A stretch of 64,000 nt of DNA, from positions 166,239 through 230,238 of the forward strand of contig JAEYAW010000029.1 of NCBI GenBank assembly GCA_023404675.1, given 5' to 3'. Positions within the stretch are counted from its first letter, which is position 1. Each line of letters opens with the position of its first letter. Source of the stretch: Pseudomonadota bacterium (GTDB lineage Bacteria; Pseudomonadota; Alphaproteobacteria; Rhizobiales; Xanthobacteraceae). The position numbers and the translations under genes are program-made. The notes under the pieces are model-generated. The model was not told the DNA's origin. It searched no databases and saw only the letters and a program-made list of their open reading frames with translations. Positions 33,485-42,532 of the stretch are shown in pieces.

Positions 33485-34528
33485 TCACTCCTCCGGCGGT
33501 GGCGTCCAGACGACCTGATCGATCCGGCTGGCGCCAGTTGCCAGCATCACGAGGCGGTCCAGCCCGAGCGCCACGCCGCTTGCATCGGGCATCGTCCCGA
33601 CAGCGGCCAGAAAATCCTCATCGAGCGGATAGCGCTCGCCATAGCGCCGCTCCTTCTCGTCCATTGAAGCGACAAAGCGGGCCCGCTGCTCGTCCTTATC
33701 CGTCAACTCACCGAACCCGTTCGCCAGTTCCACGCCGCATGCATACACCTCGAACCGCTCCGCGACGCGCGGATCTCCGGCCTTCGGACGGGCCAGCGCG
33801 GCGTCCGGCGCGGGATAATCATGCAGCACAGTGATCTGCCCGTTTCCCAGCTCCGGCTCGACATATTCGACCAGGACCTTCGAGAAAATATCGGACCAGG
33901 TGTCGTCGGTCCCGACGCGAACGCGCGGCGCCGCGGCCGATGCAAGGGCCGCCCGGTCCGGCTCGCCGCCGGGGCCGATCGTCGCCAGCAGATCGATCTG
34001 CGCGAAACGGGCGAACGCCTCGGCCACCGTCAGATAGTCGGGCTCGGCCAAGGCGGCGGCGCTCCGGCCCCTGAACTCAAAGACGTCTCGCCCGGTCGCT
34101 GCGGCGGCCCGCGCGATCACGGCGACGGTGTCGGTCATGATCGCGGCGTACGGCGCGCCCGCGCGATACCATTCCAGCATGGTGAACTCCGGCAGATGCA
34201 GCTGTCCCCGCTCGCGGTCGCGGAAGGCGCGGGCGAACTCCACGATCCGGGGCTCTCCCGCCGCCAGCAGCTTCTTGCAAGCAAATTCCGGCGACGTGCG
34301 CAGGTAGCGCGGCAGCGCCCGGCCGTCCGATGTCAGAATGGTGGTGCGCGGCGCGTGCAGATGGGTCTCGTTGCCGGGCGACACCTGCAGCACGGAGGTC
34401 TCCACCTCCACGAAACCCTGTGCATGGAACCAGACCCGCAGGTCCGCTGTGATTTTGGCTCTGGCCAAAAGAAAAGGCCGCCGGTCGAGGTGGCGGCCGG
34501 GCTCCCACCAGGGTGACATATCCGGCAT
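33485..34528 (-). CDS. epmA: EF-P--lysine ligase EpmA (GenX/PoxA)
   Basis: 347 residues: a class II lysyl-tRNA-synthetase catalytic core without the anticodon-binding domain, which is the EpmA signature. Motif 2 (EFARAFRDRERGQLHLPEFTMLEWYRAG is seen in two parts) and motif 3 (GVALGLDRLVMLATG) are intact, and EVETSVLQVSPGNETHL is typical of PoxA. It links beta-lysine to the conserved lysine of EF-P. I use the ATG at 34528 with GAGGGT upstream. Divergent from efp across 141 bases. Confidence 0.92.
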   Translation of the reverse strand: MPDMSPWWEPGRHLDRRPFLLARAKITADLRVWFHAQGFVEVETSVLQVSPGNETHLHAPRTTILTSDGRALPRYLRTSPEFACKKLLAAGEPRIVEFARAFRDRERGQLHLPEFTMLEWYRAGAPYAAIMTDTVAVIARAAAATGRDVFEFRGRSAAALAEPDYLTVAEAFARFAQIDLLATIGPGGEPDRAALASAAAPRVRVGTDDTWSDIFSKVLVEYVEPELGNGQITVLHDYPAPDAALARPKAGDPRVAERFEVYACGVELANGFGELTDKDEQRARFVASMDEKERRYGERYPLDEDFLAAVGTMPDASGVALGLDRLVMLATGASRIDQVVWTPPPEE

Positions 34529-34669
34529 CACGCCACCCTCTTCCGCCCCGCTGGCGGCAGGGGGGGACTGGCGTCGGCCGCGCAAATCAGTATGTTGCGG
34601 CCCGAAAATGGAGGAACCGCCCCGTGCGGCCTGTTCCGCCTGCCGCACCAACCTTCAGGGACCGCATTC

Positions 34670-35236
34670 GTGAGAGTCATCGCCAGCTCAATCCGCAAGG
34701 GCAACATCATCGACATGGACGGCAAGCTATATGTCGTTCTGACCGCCGAGAACATCCATCCGGGCAAGGGTACCCCGGTCAGCCAGATCGAAATGCGGCG
34801 CATCAGCGACGGCGTAAAGGTGTCGGAGCGCTTCAAGACCACCGATCAGGTCGAGCGCGCAACCGTCGAGGATCGCGACTTCAACTTCCTCTACGAAGAC
34901 GGCGACGGCTTCCATTTCATGAACGGCGAGACCTACGATCAGGTCGCCGTCTCCAAGGATGTCGTCGGCTCGGCCGCGCCCTACCTTCAGGAAAACATGA
35001 CGGTCAAGCTGTCGCTGCACGAAGGCAACCCGATCGCGATCGTGCTGCCGCAGCGCACCGTGCTCGAAGTCACCGAGACCGAGCCGGTGACCAAGGGGCA
35101 GACCGCCTCGTCCTCCTACAAGCCAGCGATCCTCTCGAACGGCGTGCGCACCGCCGTGCCGCCGCATATCAGCGTCGGCACCCGGATCGTGGTGATGACC
35201 GAAGACGGCTCCTACGTCGAACGCGCCAAGGACTGA
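34670..35236 (+). CDS. efp: Translation elongation factor P
   Basis: 188 residues, exactly the family length, from the GTG at 34670 (AGGG upstream). Three OB/KOW-like domains are visible: IRKGNIIDMDGKLYVVL, then VSERFKTTDQVERATVEDRD and the C-terminal SYKPAILSNGVRTAVPPHIS. The tip loop HPGKGTP carries K33, equivalent to the lysine modified by EpmA in E. coli. EF-P relieves ribosome stalling at polyproline. The modification genes epmA and epmB are adjacent and divergent. Confidence 0.95.
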   Translation: MRVIASSIRKGNIIDMDGKLYVVLTAENIHPGKGTPVSQIEMRRISDGVKVSERFKTTDQVERATVEDRDFNFLYEDGDGFHFMNGETYDQVAVSKDVVGSAAPYLQENMTVKLSLHEGNPIAIVLPQRTVLEVTETEPVTKGQTASSSYKPAILSNGVRTAVPPHISVGTRIVVMTEDGSYVERAKD

Positions 35237-35321
35237 CGCATTGACGGCGCGGCACTCTGTTGCAGCCGCCGCGCCGCCAATGCATTTGCCTCGCCGCCGC
35301 GATGCAATAGACTCCGCCGCG

Positions 35322-37046
35322 ATGGTTTCGGATCGTGGGTGGATCAATCAACTGGCACGGAGTGGGAGGGCGACACTGATCGCCCTGATGGCCGCGACCG
35401 TCGTCGCCGCCGACCGCGCGACCGCCGAACCGTTCTCCACCGCCGCCATATCGGCCATTCGCCCGGAATGGAGTTCGGCGCTCGAACAGTTCCGCTCCGA
35501 AATCGACGGAGTGCCGGAAGCGCGCGACGTCTTTGCATTCGATGCCGGACTCCGCACGGACGGCCAGACTGTCCGCGCTCCAGCGCTGGACCAGCTCAAC
35601 GCCCTGACCGGCATAACGTTCACCGGCATCCGCCGCAGCGCTGTTCCTGTTCTCCTGCCGCTGGATACGCCGGCATTCTTCCGGACATATATCGAGATGC
35701 CGCAGGCTTTGCCGCCGGCGGCGCCCCATCTCAACGGGTTTCGGGCGGCGATGTTTTCCGGCGGCCCCGCCGGATACGACGCCGTCTTCACGCTCGACCC
35801 CGGCAGCGGACCGCCGCGCGCGTTCAAACGGCCGGTCGAGGTGCACGTCACCGGCTCGGCCCTGCTCTATGACATCCACGATCCGCTCGCCGGGCGCGGC
35901 AGCACGCCGAAGGCGCTGACGGAATTCTATCCGGACCTGCGCCGGGTGATCCGCGAAGGCTTCGTCCGCTACGCCTTCACCCGCTTCGGCGTACCTTACG
36001 TGGTCTCGATCCAGTGCCTCGACAGCGCCCCGCGCGCGCGGCGCCTGGCCTGCCGCGAGGCATCGGCTATCGCGGAGAAATTCCTGATCGCCCTGCGGGT
36101 CAGCGGCGGTATGCCTGCCGCAGCAAACCACGATAGCATGCCGTTCGCCGTCCAGCGCCCGGCCATGCTGTCGGCCGATTTCACCTACCGGCCGCCGGGA
36201 GAAATCCTGCCCAACACAGGATACCGCAATCAGCCGGGCCATGCCGACCTGACGGTCTATTCCCGGATCCGGTTTCCGCTCGAAGAAGCGCCGGCCTTCG
36301 CCAACTCCCAGTCGTTCCTGCACTGGGGCGACTGCTTCCAGCGCGGCCGCGTGCCGTATCCGCGCCGCAAGGGCGCGCCTTACCGTTGTCGCGGCAGCGA
36401 CAAGCCGCTGGTGTTCGATGAGTCCGCGCGGGAAAATTACAGCTATCCCTGGCAGGACAATTTCTGCGAGGCGCGCGACTTCGGCGTCGGCCAGTGCGCC
36501 TCCGGGCTCGGTCATCAGGGACAGGACATCCGTCCGGCAACCTGCGCGCTGCGGAACGAGGGAGCCGACCGCTGCCAGCCGGACCGCTATGCGGTGCTCG
36601 CGGTGCGCGACGGCGTGCTGCTGCGCTCGGCGCAGGCGCAGGCGATGACGCTGCTGGTCAACGAACGGGGCGAACATATCCGCTTCCGCTACATGCACAT
36701 GAATCCGTCGCACATGGACGCCGACGGCATGCTGAACGGACGCCGTGTGAGCGAGGGAGAAAAGCTCGGCCTGCTGTCCAACTATCAGGACCACCCCGGC
36801 GGTACGACCGCGCATTTGCATTTTGATGTGCAGGTGTTCACGCGCGACGGCTGGCTCTGGGTCAATCCTTACGTCACGCTGATCGCCTCCTACGAACATC
36901 TTCTCGGTGCGCGCGGCCGCGAGGTCTCGCCGGACGGTTCGGGCGTGCCCGATGTCGCCGCCGCACATGCGCCCCATCCCGATGGCACACCGGCGGGAAC
37001 GGCTGATCACACCGACGATCACGCCGGGCCGTTGCAGCACGACTGA
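35322..37046 (+). CDS. M23-family metallopeptidase-like exported protein
   Basis: 574 residues from ATG 35322; the frame is open to an ATG at 35241. A hydrophobic signal (ATLIALMAATVVAAD) is followed by a long N-terminal region rich in Arg and Pro without known motifs. The C-terminal third contains an M23 (LytM-like) barrel: LGHQGQDIRP holds the HxxxD zinc pair, RYMHMNPSHM the middle histidine and TAHLHFDVQV the HxH-type motif. A role in peptidoglycan cleavage or remodelling in the periplasm is expected. It lies 42 bases before the lytic transglycosylase gene, supporting a cell-wall role. Confidence 0.82.
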   Translation: MVSDRGWINQLARSGRATLIALMAATVVAADRATAEPFSTAAISAIRPEWSSALEQFRSEIDGVPEARDVFAFDAGLRTDGQTVRAPALDQLNALTGITFTGIRRSAVPVLLPLDTPAFFRTYIEMPQALPPAAPHLNGFRAAMFSGGPAGYDAVFTLDPGSGPPRAFKRPVEVHVTGSALLYDIHDPLAGRGSTPKALTEFYPDLRRVIREGFVRYAFTRFGVPYVVSIQCLDSAPRARRLACREASAIAEKFLIALRVSGGMPAAANHDSMPFAVQRPAMLSADFTYRPPGEILPNTGYRNQPGHADLTVYSRIRFPLEEAPAFANSQSFLHWGDCFQRGRVPYPRRKGAPYRCRGSDKPLVFDESARENYSYPWQDNFCEARDFGVGQCASGLGHQGQDIRPATCALRNEGADRCQPDRYAVLAVRDGVLLRSAQAQAMTLLVNERGEHIRFRYMHMNPSHMDADGMLNGRRVSEGEKLGLLSNYQDHPGGTTAHLHFDVQVFTRDGWLWVNPYVTLIASYEHLLGARGREVSPDGSGVPDVAAAHAPHPDGTPAGTADHTDDHAGPLQHD

Positions 37047-37087
37047 TTTTTTGCAGCCATCTTTCCGACCAACGCTAGGCTGGGCTT

Positions 37088-38338
37088 ATGACACGAATCA
37101 TTTCCGCATCCGACCATGACGGGCGAACGACGATCTCGCGGCGCGGGTTCCTTGCCGCTGCCGGAGCCGCGACAGGCGCGCTGATCGCAGGCCGCCCGTC
37201 CCTCGCCGCTCCCGCAGGATTCGACCAGTGGCGCGACAATTTCCGTTCGCGTGCAGTGGCGCGCGGTATTTCGGAGCGGACTTATACGCGCGTGATGGGC
37301 CGGATCGAGCCCGACATGAGCGTGTTTACAAAAATCCGCAATCAGCCGGAATTCAACGAACAGCTCTGGCAATATATCAACCGCCGTGTCTCGGACTGGC
37401 GTCTGACCGCCGGCAAGGAGGCGCTGCACAAGAACGAAGCGCTGTTCGCGCGGATCGAACGCGACTACGGCGTCGAGCGCGGCACGCTGCTGGCGCTGTG
37501 GGGCGTGGAATCCGCTTATGGCGATCCGCTGGTGCAGCAGAATCATATGCGGCCGGTCTTTCCCTCGCTCGCCGCGCTGGCGTGGAACGAGCCGCGCCGC
37601 CGCACTTATTGGGAAACCGAGCTGATCAACGCGTTGCGGATCGTGGATCGCGGCTGGAGCACGCCCGAGGAGATGCGCGGCTCGTGGGCTGGCGCGATGG
37701 GGCACACGCAATGGATGCCCGAGGTCTGGCTCAATGTCGGCACTGACTATGACGGCGACGGCCGCGTCTCGCCCTTCGGCAAGCCGGACGACGCGCTCGG
37801 CTCGACCGCGCGCTATCTGGTCAATCGCGGCAAGTATGTCCGCAACCAGCACTGGGGCTATGAGGTGCGAGCGGGCGGAGCCGGCGGCGACGCCAGCCGT
37901 ACCTTCGCCGCCTGGCAGGCCGCGGGCGTCACCCGCGCCGACGGCCAGCCGTTCCCGCAACCGAACGCATCGGCCAAACTCTGGACGCCGGTGTCCGGCG
38001 GACCATCTTTCCTGCTGGGCCCGAATTTCTATGCGGTGCGCAGCTACAACCCGTCGATGAACTACGCGCTCGCCATCGTGCATCTCGGCGACCGCATTCT
38101 CGGCGGCGGCCCGTTCATCCAGCCGTTCCCCGGCTCGGAGCGCGCGCTGACGCTCGCCGAAGTGCAGGAGATGCAGACGCGCCTGACGCGGCTCGGCTTC
38201 GACACCGGCGGCACCGACGGCCGCGTCGGCAACGACACCATGAAGGCGGTCAAGGATTTTCAGTCGAAAGCCGGGATCAGCCCCGCCGATGGCTATGGCG
38301 GCCTCAAGGTGCTGGCGAGGCTGCGGCAGGGCCTGTAA
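37088..38338 (+). CDS. Lytic murein transglycosylase (MltB-type) with peptidoglycan-binding domain
   Basis: 416 residues. A twin-arginine-like signal (SRRGFLAAAGAATGALIAG) precedes the SLT_2/MltB domain. Catalytic Glu141 lies in ALWGVESAYGD, and RGSWAGAMGHTQWMP, DYDGDGRVSPFGKPDDALGS and the closing NPSMNYALAIVHLGDRI are family blocks. The last 70 residues are a PG_binding_1 domain (LTLAEVQEMQTRLTRLGFD, DGRVGNDTMKAVKDFQ). It cleaves the MurNAc-GlcNAc bond with anhydro-MurNAc formation in the periplasm. Confidence 0.92.
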   Translation: MTRIISASDHDGRTTISRRGFLAAAGAATGALIAGRPSLAAPAGFDQWRDNFRSRAVARGISERTYTRVMGRIEPDMSVFTKIRNQPEFNEQLWQYINRRVSDWRLTAGKEALHKNEALFARIERDYGVERGTLLALWGVESAYGDPLVQQNHMRPVFPSLAALAWNEPRRRTYWETELINALRIVDRGWSTPEEMRGSWAGAMGHTQWMPEVWLNVGTDYDGDGRVSPFGKPDDALGSTARYLVNRGKYVRNQHWGYEVRAGGAGGDASRTFAAWQAAGVTRADGQPFPQPNASAKLWTPVSGGPSFLLGPNFYAVRSYNPSMNYALAIVHLGDRILGGGPFIQPFPGSERALTLAEVQEMQTRLTRLGFDTGGTDGRVGNDTMKAVKDFQSKAGISPADGYGGLKVLARLRQGL

Positions 38339-38349
38339 CATCGCCGTCC

Positions 38350-39450
38350 ATGCGCACGTCTCCCGATCGGCTGATCGAACGGATTTATGAAGCCGCCGTC
38401 GCCCCCGAACAGTGGACCGACGTCCTCGAACAGATTTCGGGCGTCGCGGGATGTTTCGGCGGCACCTTGATCGCGACCCGCGCGCCCGATCAGACCAGAG
38501 CGATCTGGACGAGAGGCATGCACGATCTCATGACATGCTTCGAACGGGACGGCTGGCATCGGCCGGAGCGCAACACGCGCGCCAGCCATCTCGCGCCTCG
38601 CCATTATGCCGGCTTTGTCTCAGATCTCGATCTCTTCACCCGGGATCAGATCGACAAGGATCCGTTCTATCAGGACTTCCTGTTGCCGAACGGTGGCGGC
38701 TGGGCCGCAGGCACCATCGTTGAATCCCCCAGCGGCGATGCGATGATCTTCAATCTGGAACGCCGCTTCGCCGATGGTCCGGTCACGCGCGAGGCGTGCG
38801 CGGCGCTGGATCAGCTCCGACCGCACCTCGCCCGCGCCGCCCTCCTCTCGTCGCGCCTGAAGTTCGAACAGGCGCGCGCCATGGTGCAGACGCTGGAGGC
38901 GATGGGACTTCCGGGCGCCGTGCTGCGGCAAACCGGACAGGTTCTCGCCGTCAACCAGCTGATGAGCGGCCTGATCCCGCATATCTTTCAGGACCGCCGC
39001 GACCGTCTCCGCCTCGCCGATCCCGCTCCGGACGATCTGCTCGCGGGGGTGCTGGCCGCGAGCGAATGTCCCGAAGCCCGGGTCCGGTCGATCCCCATCG
39101 CGGGCAACGATGCCCGCGCGCCGATGATCCTTCACCTGCTTCCGGTGGCCGGCACTGCGCACGATGTGTTTTCCGGCGCGGCGCATCTCGTTGCGGTGAC
39201 GCCGGTCGACAGCGGCGCCGTTCCGAACGCCGACGTGCTGCAGGGCCTGTTCGATCTGACGCCCGCCGAAGCCAGGGTCGCGCGGCGGATCGGCGGCGCG
39301 GAGACCGTCGCGCAGACGGCCATCGAGATCGGGGTCTCGCAGGAAACCATCCGCTCGCACCTGAAGGCGATCTTCCGGAAAACCGGCGTCGACCGGCAGA
39401 CCCAGCTGGTCGCCCTGCTCAGCGGCACCTCGCCGATGGGTCGGGAGTGA
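38350..39450 (+). CDS. LuxR-type helix-turn-helix transcriptional regulator
   Basis: 366 residues. The C-terminal HTH_LuxR domain (about 302-358) reads LFDLTPAEARVARRIGG, ETVAQTAIEIGVSQETIRSHL and AIFRKTGVDRQTQLVALL. The N-terminal 280 residues form an uncharacterised sensor region (IYEAAVAPEQWTDVLEQISG is a recurring start in this subfamily). It begins 11 bases after the transglycosylase stop and may be co-transcribed. Target genes unknown. Confidence 0.85.
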   Translation: MRTSPDRLIERIYEAAVAPEQWTDVLEQISGVAGCFGGTLIATRAPDQTRAIWTRGMHDLMTCFERDGWHRPERNTRASHLAPRHYAGFVSDLDLFTRDQIDKDPFYQDFLLPNGGGWAAGTIVESPSGDAMIFNLERRFADGPVTREACAALDQLRPHLARAALLSSRLKFEQARAMVQTLEAMGLPGAVLRQTGQVLAVNQLMSGLIPHIFQDRRDRLRLADPAPDDLLAGVLAASECPEARVRSIPIAGNDARAPMILHLLPVAGTAHDVFSGAAHLVAVTPVDSGAVPNADVLQGLFDLTPAEARVARRIGGAETVAQTAIEIGVSQETIRSHLKAIFRKTGVDRQTQLVALLSGTSPMGRE

Positions 39451-39452
39451 GA

Positions 39453-41291
39453 CTACCGGATCACGGTTGGTCCGGCCTGCGGCACCGCCGCGTCGATGAC
39501 CCGTAGCTGAACCCGCTCCGCGCCCTGCCAGCGGTCGATGGCGAGGCTTCCGGCCACGTGCAGCGGCTGGCCGCGCGCCTCCATCAAGGCTGCGCCGAGT
39601 TTCTGGCCGACCGCGCGAAACGCGATGCCGTTGACGACCGCGCCGTCGCCCGACTTCAGCCGCAGCCTGACATGCGCCTGCCCGACCTCTTCGGCATAGG
39701 CCAGTTGATGATCCGGCAGCGCCAGCACCGGCTCGGGATTGCCGCTGCCGAACGGACCGGCGCGGTTGAGCGTCGCGGCAAGCTCGGTCGTGACCGCACG
39801 TCCCGTCACCGCGCCATCGATCGTCAGTTCATTGACGTGGCGGGCCTTGGCGACGCTCCCCGCAAGCGCGGATTCCATGAAAGCGCGAAACTGCGCGAGA
39901 CGATCCGCCTTCAGCGTGATGCCCGCCGCCATCGCATGCCCGCCGCCTTTCAGCAGCAATCCCTCCGCGACGGCGGCGCGCACCGCCTTGCCGAGATCGA
40001 CGCCGGCGATGGAGCGGCCGGAGCCCGTGCCCGTGCCGCCCGGCTCCAGCGCGATCGCGAAGGCGGGTCGTGAAAACTTCTCCTTCAGCCGCGCGGCGAC
40101 GAGCCCGACGACGCCGGGATGCCAGCCCTGCGAGGCGGTGACGATCACCGCGCCCTTGTCCTCCAGCCCGAGTGAGGCCAGCGCCTCGGCTTCCGCCTGC
40201 GCTTCTGCGACCTGCTCGATGGCGCGCCGTTCGAGATTGAGGCGATCAAGCTCCTGCGCGATGCCCGCCGCGAGCGACGGATCGGCCTCCAGCAGCAGCC
40301 GCACGCCGAGATCGGCGCGGCCGATGCGGCCGCCCGCGTTGATGCGCGGCCCCAGCATGAAGCCGAGATGCCACGCCTCGGGCGGCCCGTTGAGGCGCGC
40401 CACGTCCATCAACGCGGTGTGACCGACATGATCACGGCGACGCATCGCGATCAGCCCCTTGGCGACGAAGGCGCGGTTGAGGCCGACCAGCGGCGCGACG
40501 TCCGCCACCGTTCCCAGCGCCACGTGATGCAGTTGCGACAGCAGGTCCGGCTCGGGCCGCGTCTCGCGCCAGAAGCCCCGGCTGCGCAGTTCGCGGTTGA
40601 CCGCGACCAGCGTCACCAGCACCAGCCCCACGGCGGCGAGATGGCCGAGGCCGGAGAGATCGTCGAGGCGATTGGGATTCACCAGCGCATCGACGACCGG
40701 CAGTTCTTCGCCGGCCTGATGATGATCGATCACCACCACCGCCATGCCGAGTCGTTTCGCCTCCGCCAGCGCCTCGATGCTGGTGGTGCCGCAATCCACC
40801 GTAATCAACAGCGTCGCGCCGTTGGCGGCCAGCGCGCGCACCGCCTCGACGTTTGGCCCATAGCCCTCGAAGATCCGGTCGGGGATATGGATCAGCGGAT
40901 CGAGACCGCAATGACGCAGATGCCAGGCCAGCAACGCGGCCGAGGTCGCGCCGTCGACGTCGTAGTCGCCGAAGATCGCGACCTTCTCGCCCCGCACGGC
41001 GGCGTCGGCGATCCGCGTCGAGGCCGCCTCCATCTGCGTGACCGAGAACGGATCGGGTAGCAGCTTGCGGATGGTCGGATCGAGAAAGTCCGGCACCGCG
41101 TCCAGATCGACGCCGCGCCCGGCCAGAACACGCGCCAGCAGCTCCGGCAGCTCATGGCGCTGGGCGATGGCGAGCGCCCGCGATGCGCCCAGCGCATCGA
41201 GCCGGTCGCGCCAGAGGCGGCCGGTGACGGATCGCGTCACGCCGAGAAAACCCGGCTCGGATGGTTGGGGAAGACTGGTCGCGGTGCGCAT
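39453..41291 (-). CDS. recJ: Single-stranded-DNA-specific exonuclease RecJ
   Basis: 612 residues, a typical RecJ length. DHH-family motifs are visible: GDYDVDG at 108-114, LITVDCGT near 162-169 and the DHH triad at 189-191 (VVIDHHQAG). The DHHA1 domain shows GRSIAGVDLG and KGGGHAMAAGITL. The OB domain is at the C-terminus. A 5'-3' exonuclease in recombination and mismatch repair. Last gene of the run alaC-hom-glpX-GNAT-HAD-recJ; its stop lies 2 bases from the stop of the convergent LuxR gene. Confidence 0.95.
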   Translation of the reverse strand: MRTATSLPQPSEPGFLGVTRSVTGRLWRDRLDALGASRALAIAQRHELPELLARVLAGRGVDLDAVPDFLDPTIRKLLPDPFSVTQMEAASTRIADAAVRGEKVAIFGDYDVDGATSAALLAWHLRHCGLDPLIHIPDRIFEGYGPNVEAVRALAANGATLLITVDCGTTSIEALAEAKRLGMAVVVIDHHQAGEELPVVDALVNPNRLDDLSGLGHLAAVGLVLVTLVAVNRELRSRGFWRETRPEPDLLSQLHHVALGTVADVAPLVGLNRAFVAKGLIAMRRRDHVGHTALMDVARLNGPPEAWHLGFMLGPRINAGGRIGRADLGVRLLLEADPSLAAGIAQELDRLNLERRAIEQVAEAQAEAEALASLGLEDKGAVIVTASQGWHPGVVGLVAARLKEKFSRPAFAIALEPGGTGTGSGRSIAGVDLGKAVRAAVAEGLLLKGGGHAMAAGITLKADRLAQFRAFMESALAGSVAKARHVNELTIDGAVTGRAVTTELAATLNRAGPFGSGNPEPVLALPDHQLAYAEEVGQAHVRLRLKSGDGAVVNGIAFRAVGQKLGAALMEARGQPLHVAGSLAIDRWQGAERVQLRVIDAAVPQAGPTVIR

Positions 41292-41345
41292 GGTTCAGCA
41301 TAGCGCAAATGGGGCGGGCCCGCGCGATATGCAACGCGTGTGTGT

Positions 41346-42068
41346 TCAGGCGCAGCCGAGCTGATCGGCCAGATCGCCGAAACCGTCGGCCACGACGTCC
41401 CAGTCGGCCTCGGCGGTGAAGTCCTTGTTCTGGTGTGGGCCGTATTCCGTGATGCGCGGAACGAAGCCGGTCTTCATGCCGTGCGAGCGCGCGGCCGCCA
41501 GATCGTAATTGTGCGCGGCCACCATCATCACCTGCTCGGGGCGCATCGACAGCAGACGGATCGCGCCGAGATAGGTTTCCGGATCCGGCTTGTAGTGGCC
41601 GAACAGATCGGCGCCGAAAATTGCGTCCCACGGCAGCCCGGCGTTCTTCGCCAGATGCGTCATCAGCGACACGTTGCCGTTCGAGAGCGGCGCGATGATG
41701 AACTTCGTCTTCATGCGCGCAAGCCCGGCCACCACCTCGGGCCACGGTTTGAGCCGCTGCCAGCCGCCGGTGAGATAATCATAATCCGCGTCGGTCAGCC
41801 CCTTGATGCCGAGCCGCTCGGCGAGTCCCACGACGGACTGCCGTTGCAGGTCGTCGAGGATGACAAAGCCGCGCTCGGGATGCTGGCGCACCTCGTTCAT
41901 GGACGGGACATAGGCGCCGCGCCACGCATCGACCAGCGCGGTCCAGTCGCCGGAAAGCCCCCGCTCCGCGCCATACACTGTGAAGTCCGCGATCAGGCTG
42001 GAGCGCCAGTCGACGACCGTGCCGAAGACATCGAAAACCAGCGCCTTGATCTCCGATGTTCCCGCCAT
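41346..42068 (-). CDS. Haloacid dehalogenase, type II
   Basis: 240 residues. The HAD nucleophile Asp13 is in LVFDVFGTVVDW. Motif II is APLSNGNVSL, the motif III lysine is in GHYKPDPETYL, and motif IV is MMVAAHNYDLAAA. The sequence fits the (S)-2-haloacid dehalogenase (type II) group, which hydrolyses 2-haloalkanoates to hydroxy acids; actual substrates may be phosphorylated compounds. Start is the second of two adjacent ATG codons. Between GNAT and recJ genes. Confidence 0.85.
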   Translation of the reverse strand: MAGTSEIKALVFDVFGTVVDWRSSLIADFTVYGAERGLSGDWTALVDAWRGAYVPSMNEVRQHPERGFVILDDLQRQSVVGLAERLGIKGLTDADYDYLTGGWQRLKPWPEVVAGLARMKTKFIIAPLSNGNVSLMTHLAKNAGLPWDAIFGADLFGHYKPDPETYLGAIRLLSMRPEQVMMVAAHNYDLAAARSHGMKTGFVPRITEYGPHQNKDFTAEADWDVVADGFGDLADQLGCA

Positions 42069-42078
42069 CATCGCCGCC

Positions 42079-42522
42079 CTACAGTCCCTTGCGGTAGTGG
42101 ATGAAGCCGGTGCGCTCGGCCACCTTGTTGTAGAGCACCTGCGCCACCGCGTTGGTTTCGTGCGTCAGCCAGTACAGGTGCTTGGCGCCCGCCTTGCGCG
42201 CCTCGTCCGCGACCGCCTCGATCAACAACCGGCCGGTGCCCTCGCCGCGCCCGTCCGGCGCGACGAACAGGTCCTCGAGGTAGCAATACCAGTCCGCCCA
42301 GGTCGAGCGGTGCATCAGGTAATGCGTGAAGCCGACCAGTTCGCCATCGACCTCCGCGACGAACCCCTTCACCGTTTCCGCCGGATCGAGCAGCCGCTGC
42401 CACGTTGTCTCGGTCGTCTCCGGCGTGAGGCTCGCGCGATAGAAGGTGAGATAGCCCTGCCACAGCGGATCCCACGCCTTGCGGTCGGAGGCGCGCAGGG
42501 GACGGATGATCGGCTGTGTCAT
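42079..42522 (-). CDS. GNAT family N-acetyltransferase
   Basis: 147 residues with one GNAT fold: IIRPLRASDRKAWDPLW at the N-terminus, LEDLFVAPDGRGEGTGRLLI as the acetyl-CoA loop (R/Q-x-x-G-x-G/A), and YNKVAERTGFIHYRKGL as the end. Acceptor substrate unknown. It starts 10 bases after glpX and ends 10 bases before the HAD gene. Confidence 0.87.
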   Translation of the reverse strand: MTQPIIRPLRASDRKAWDPLWQGYLTFYRASLTPETTETTWQRLLDPAETVKGFVAEVDGELVGFTHYLMHRSTWADWYCYLEDLFVAPDGRGEGTGRLLIEAVADEARKAGAKHLYWLTHETNAVAQVLYNKVAERTGFIHYRKGL

Positions 42523-42532
42523 CAGCTCGTCC

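Noticed and set aside
35169..37040. 623-codon minus-strand frame opposite the M23 peptidase
   Set aside because: No ribosome-binding site or motif. The plus strand encodes the M23 zinc motifs and a signal peptide.
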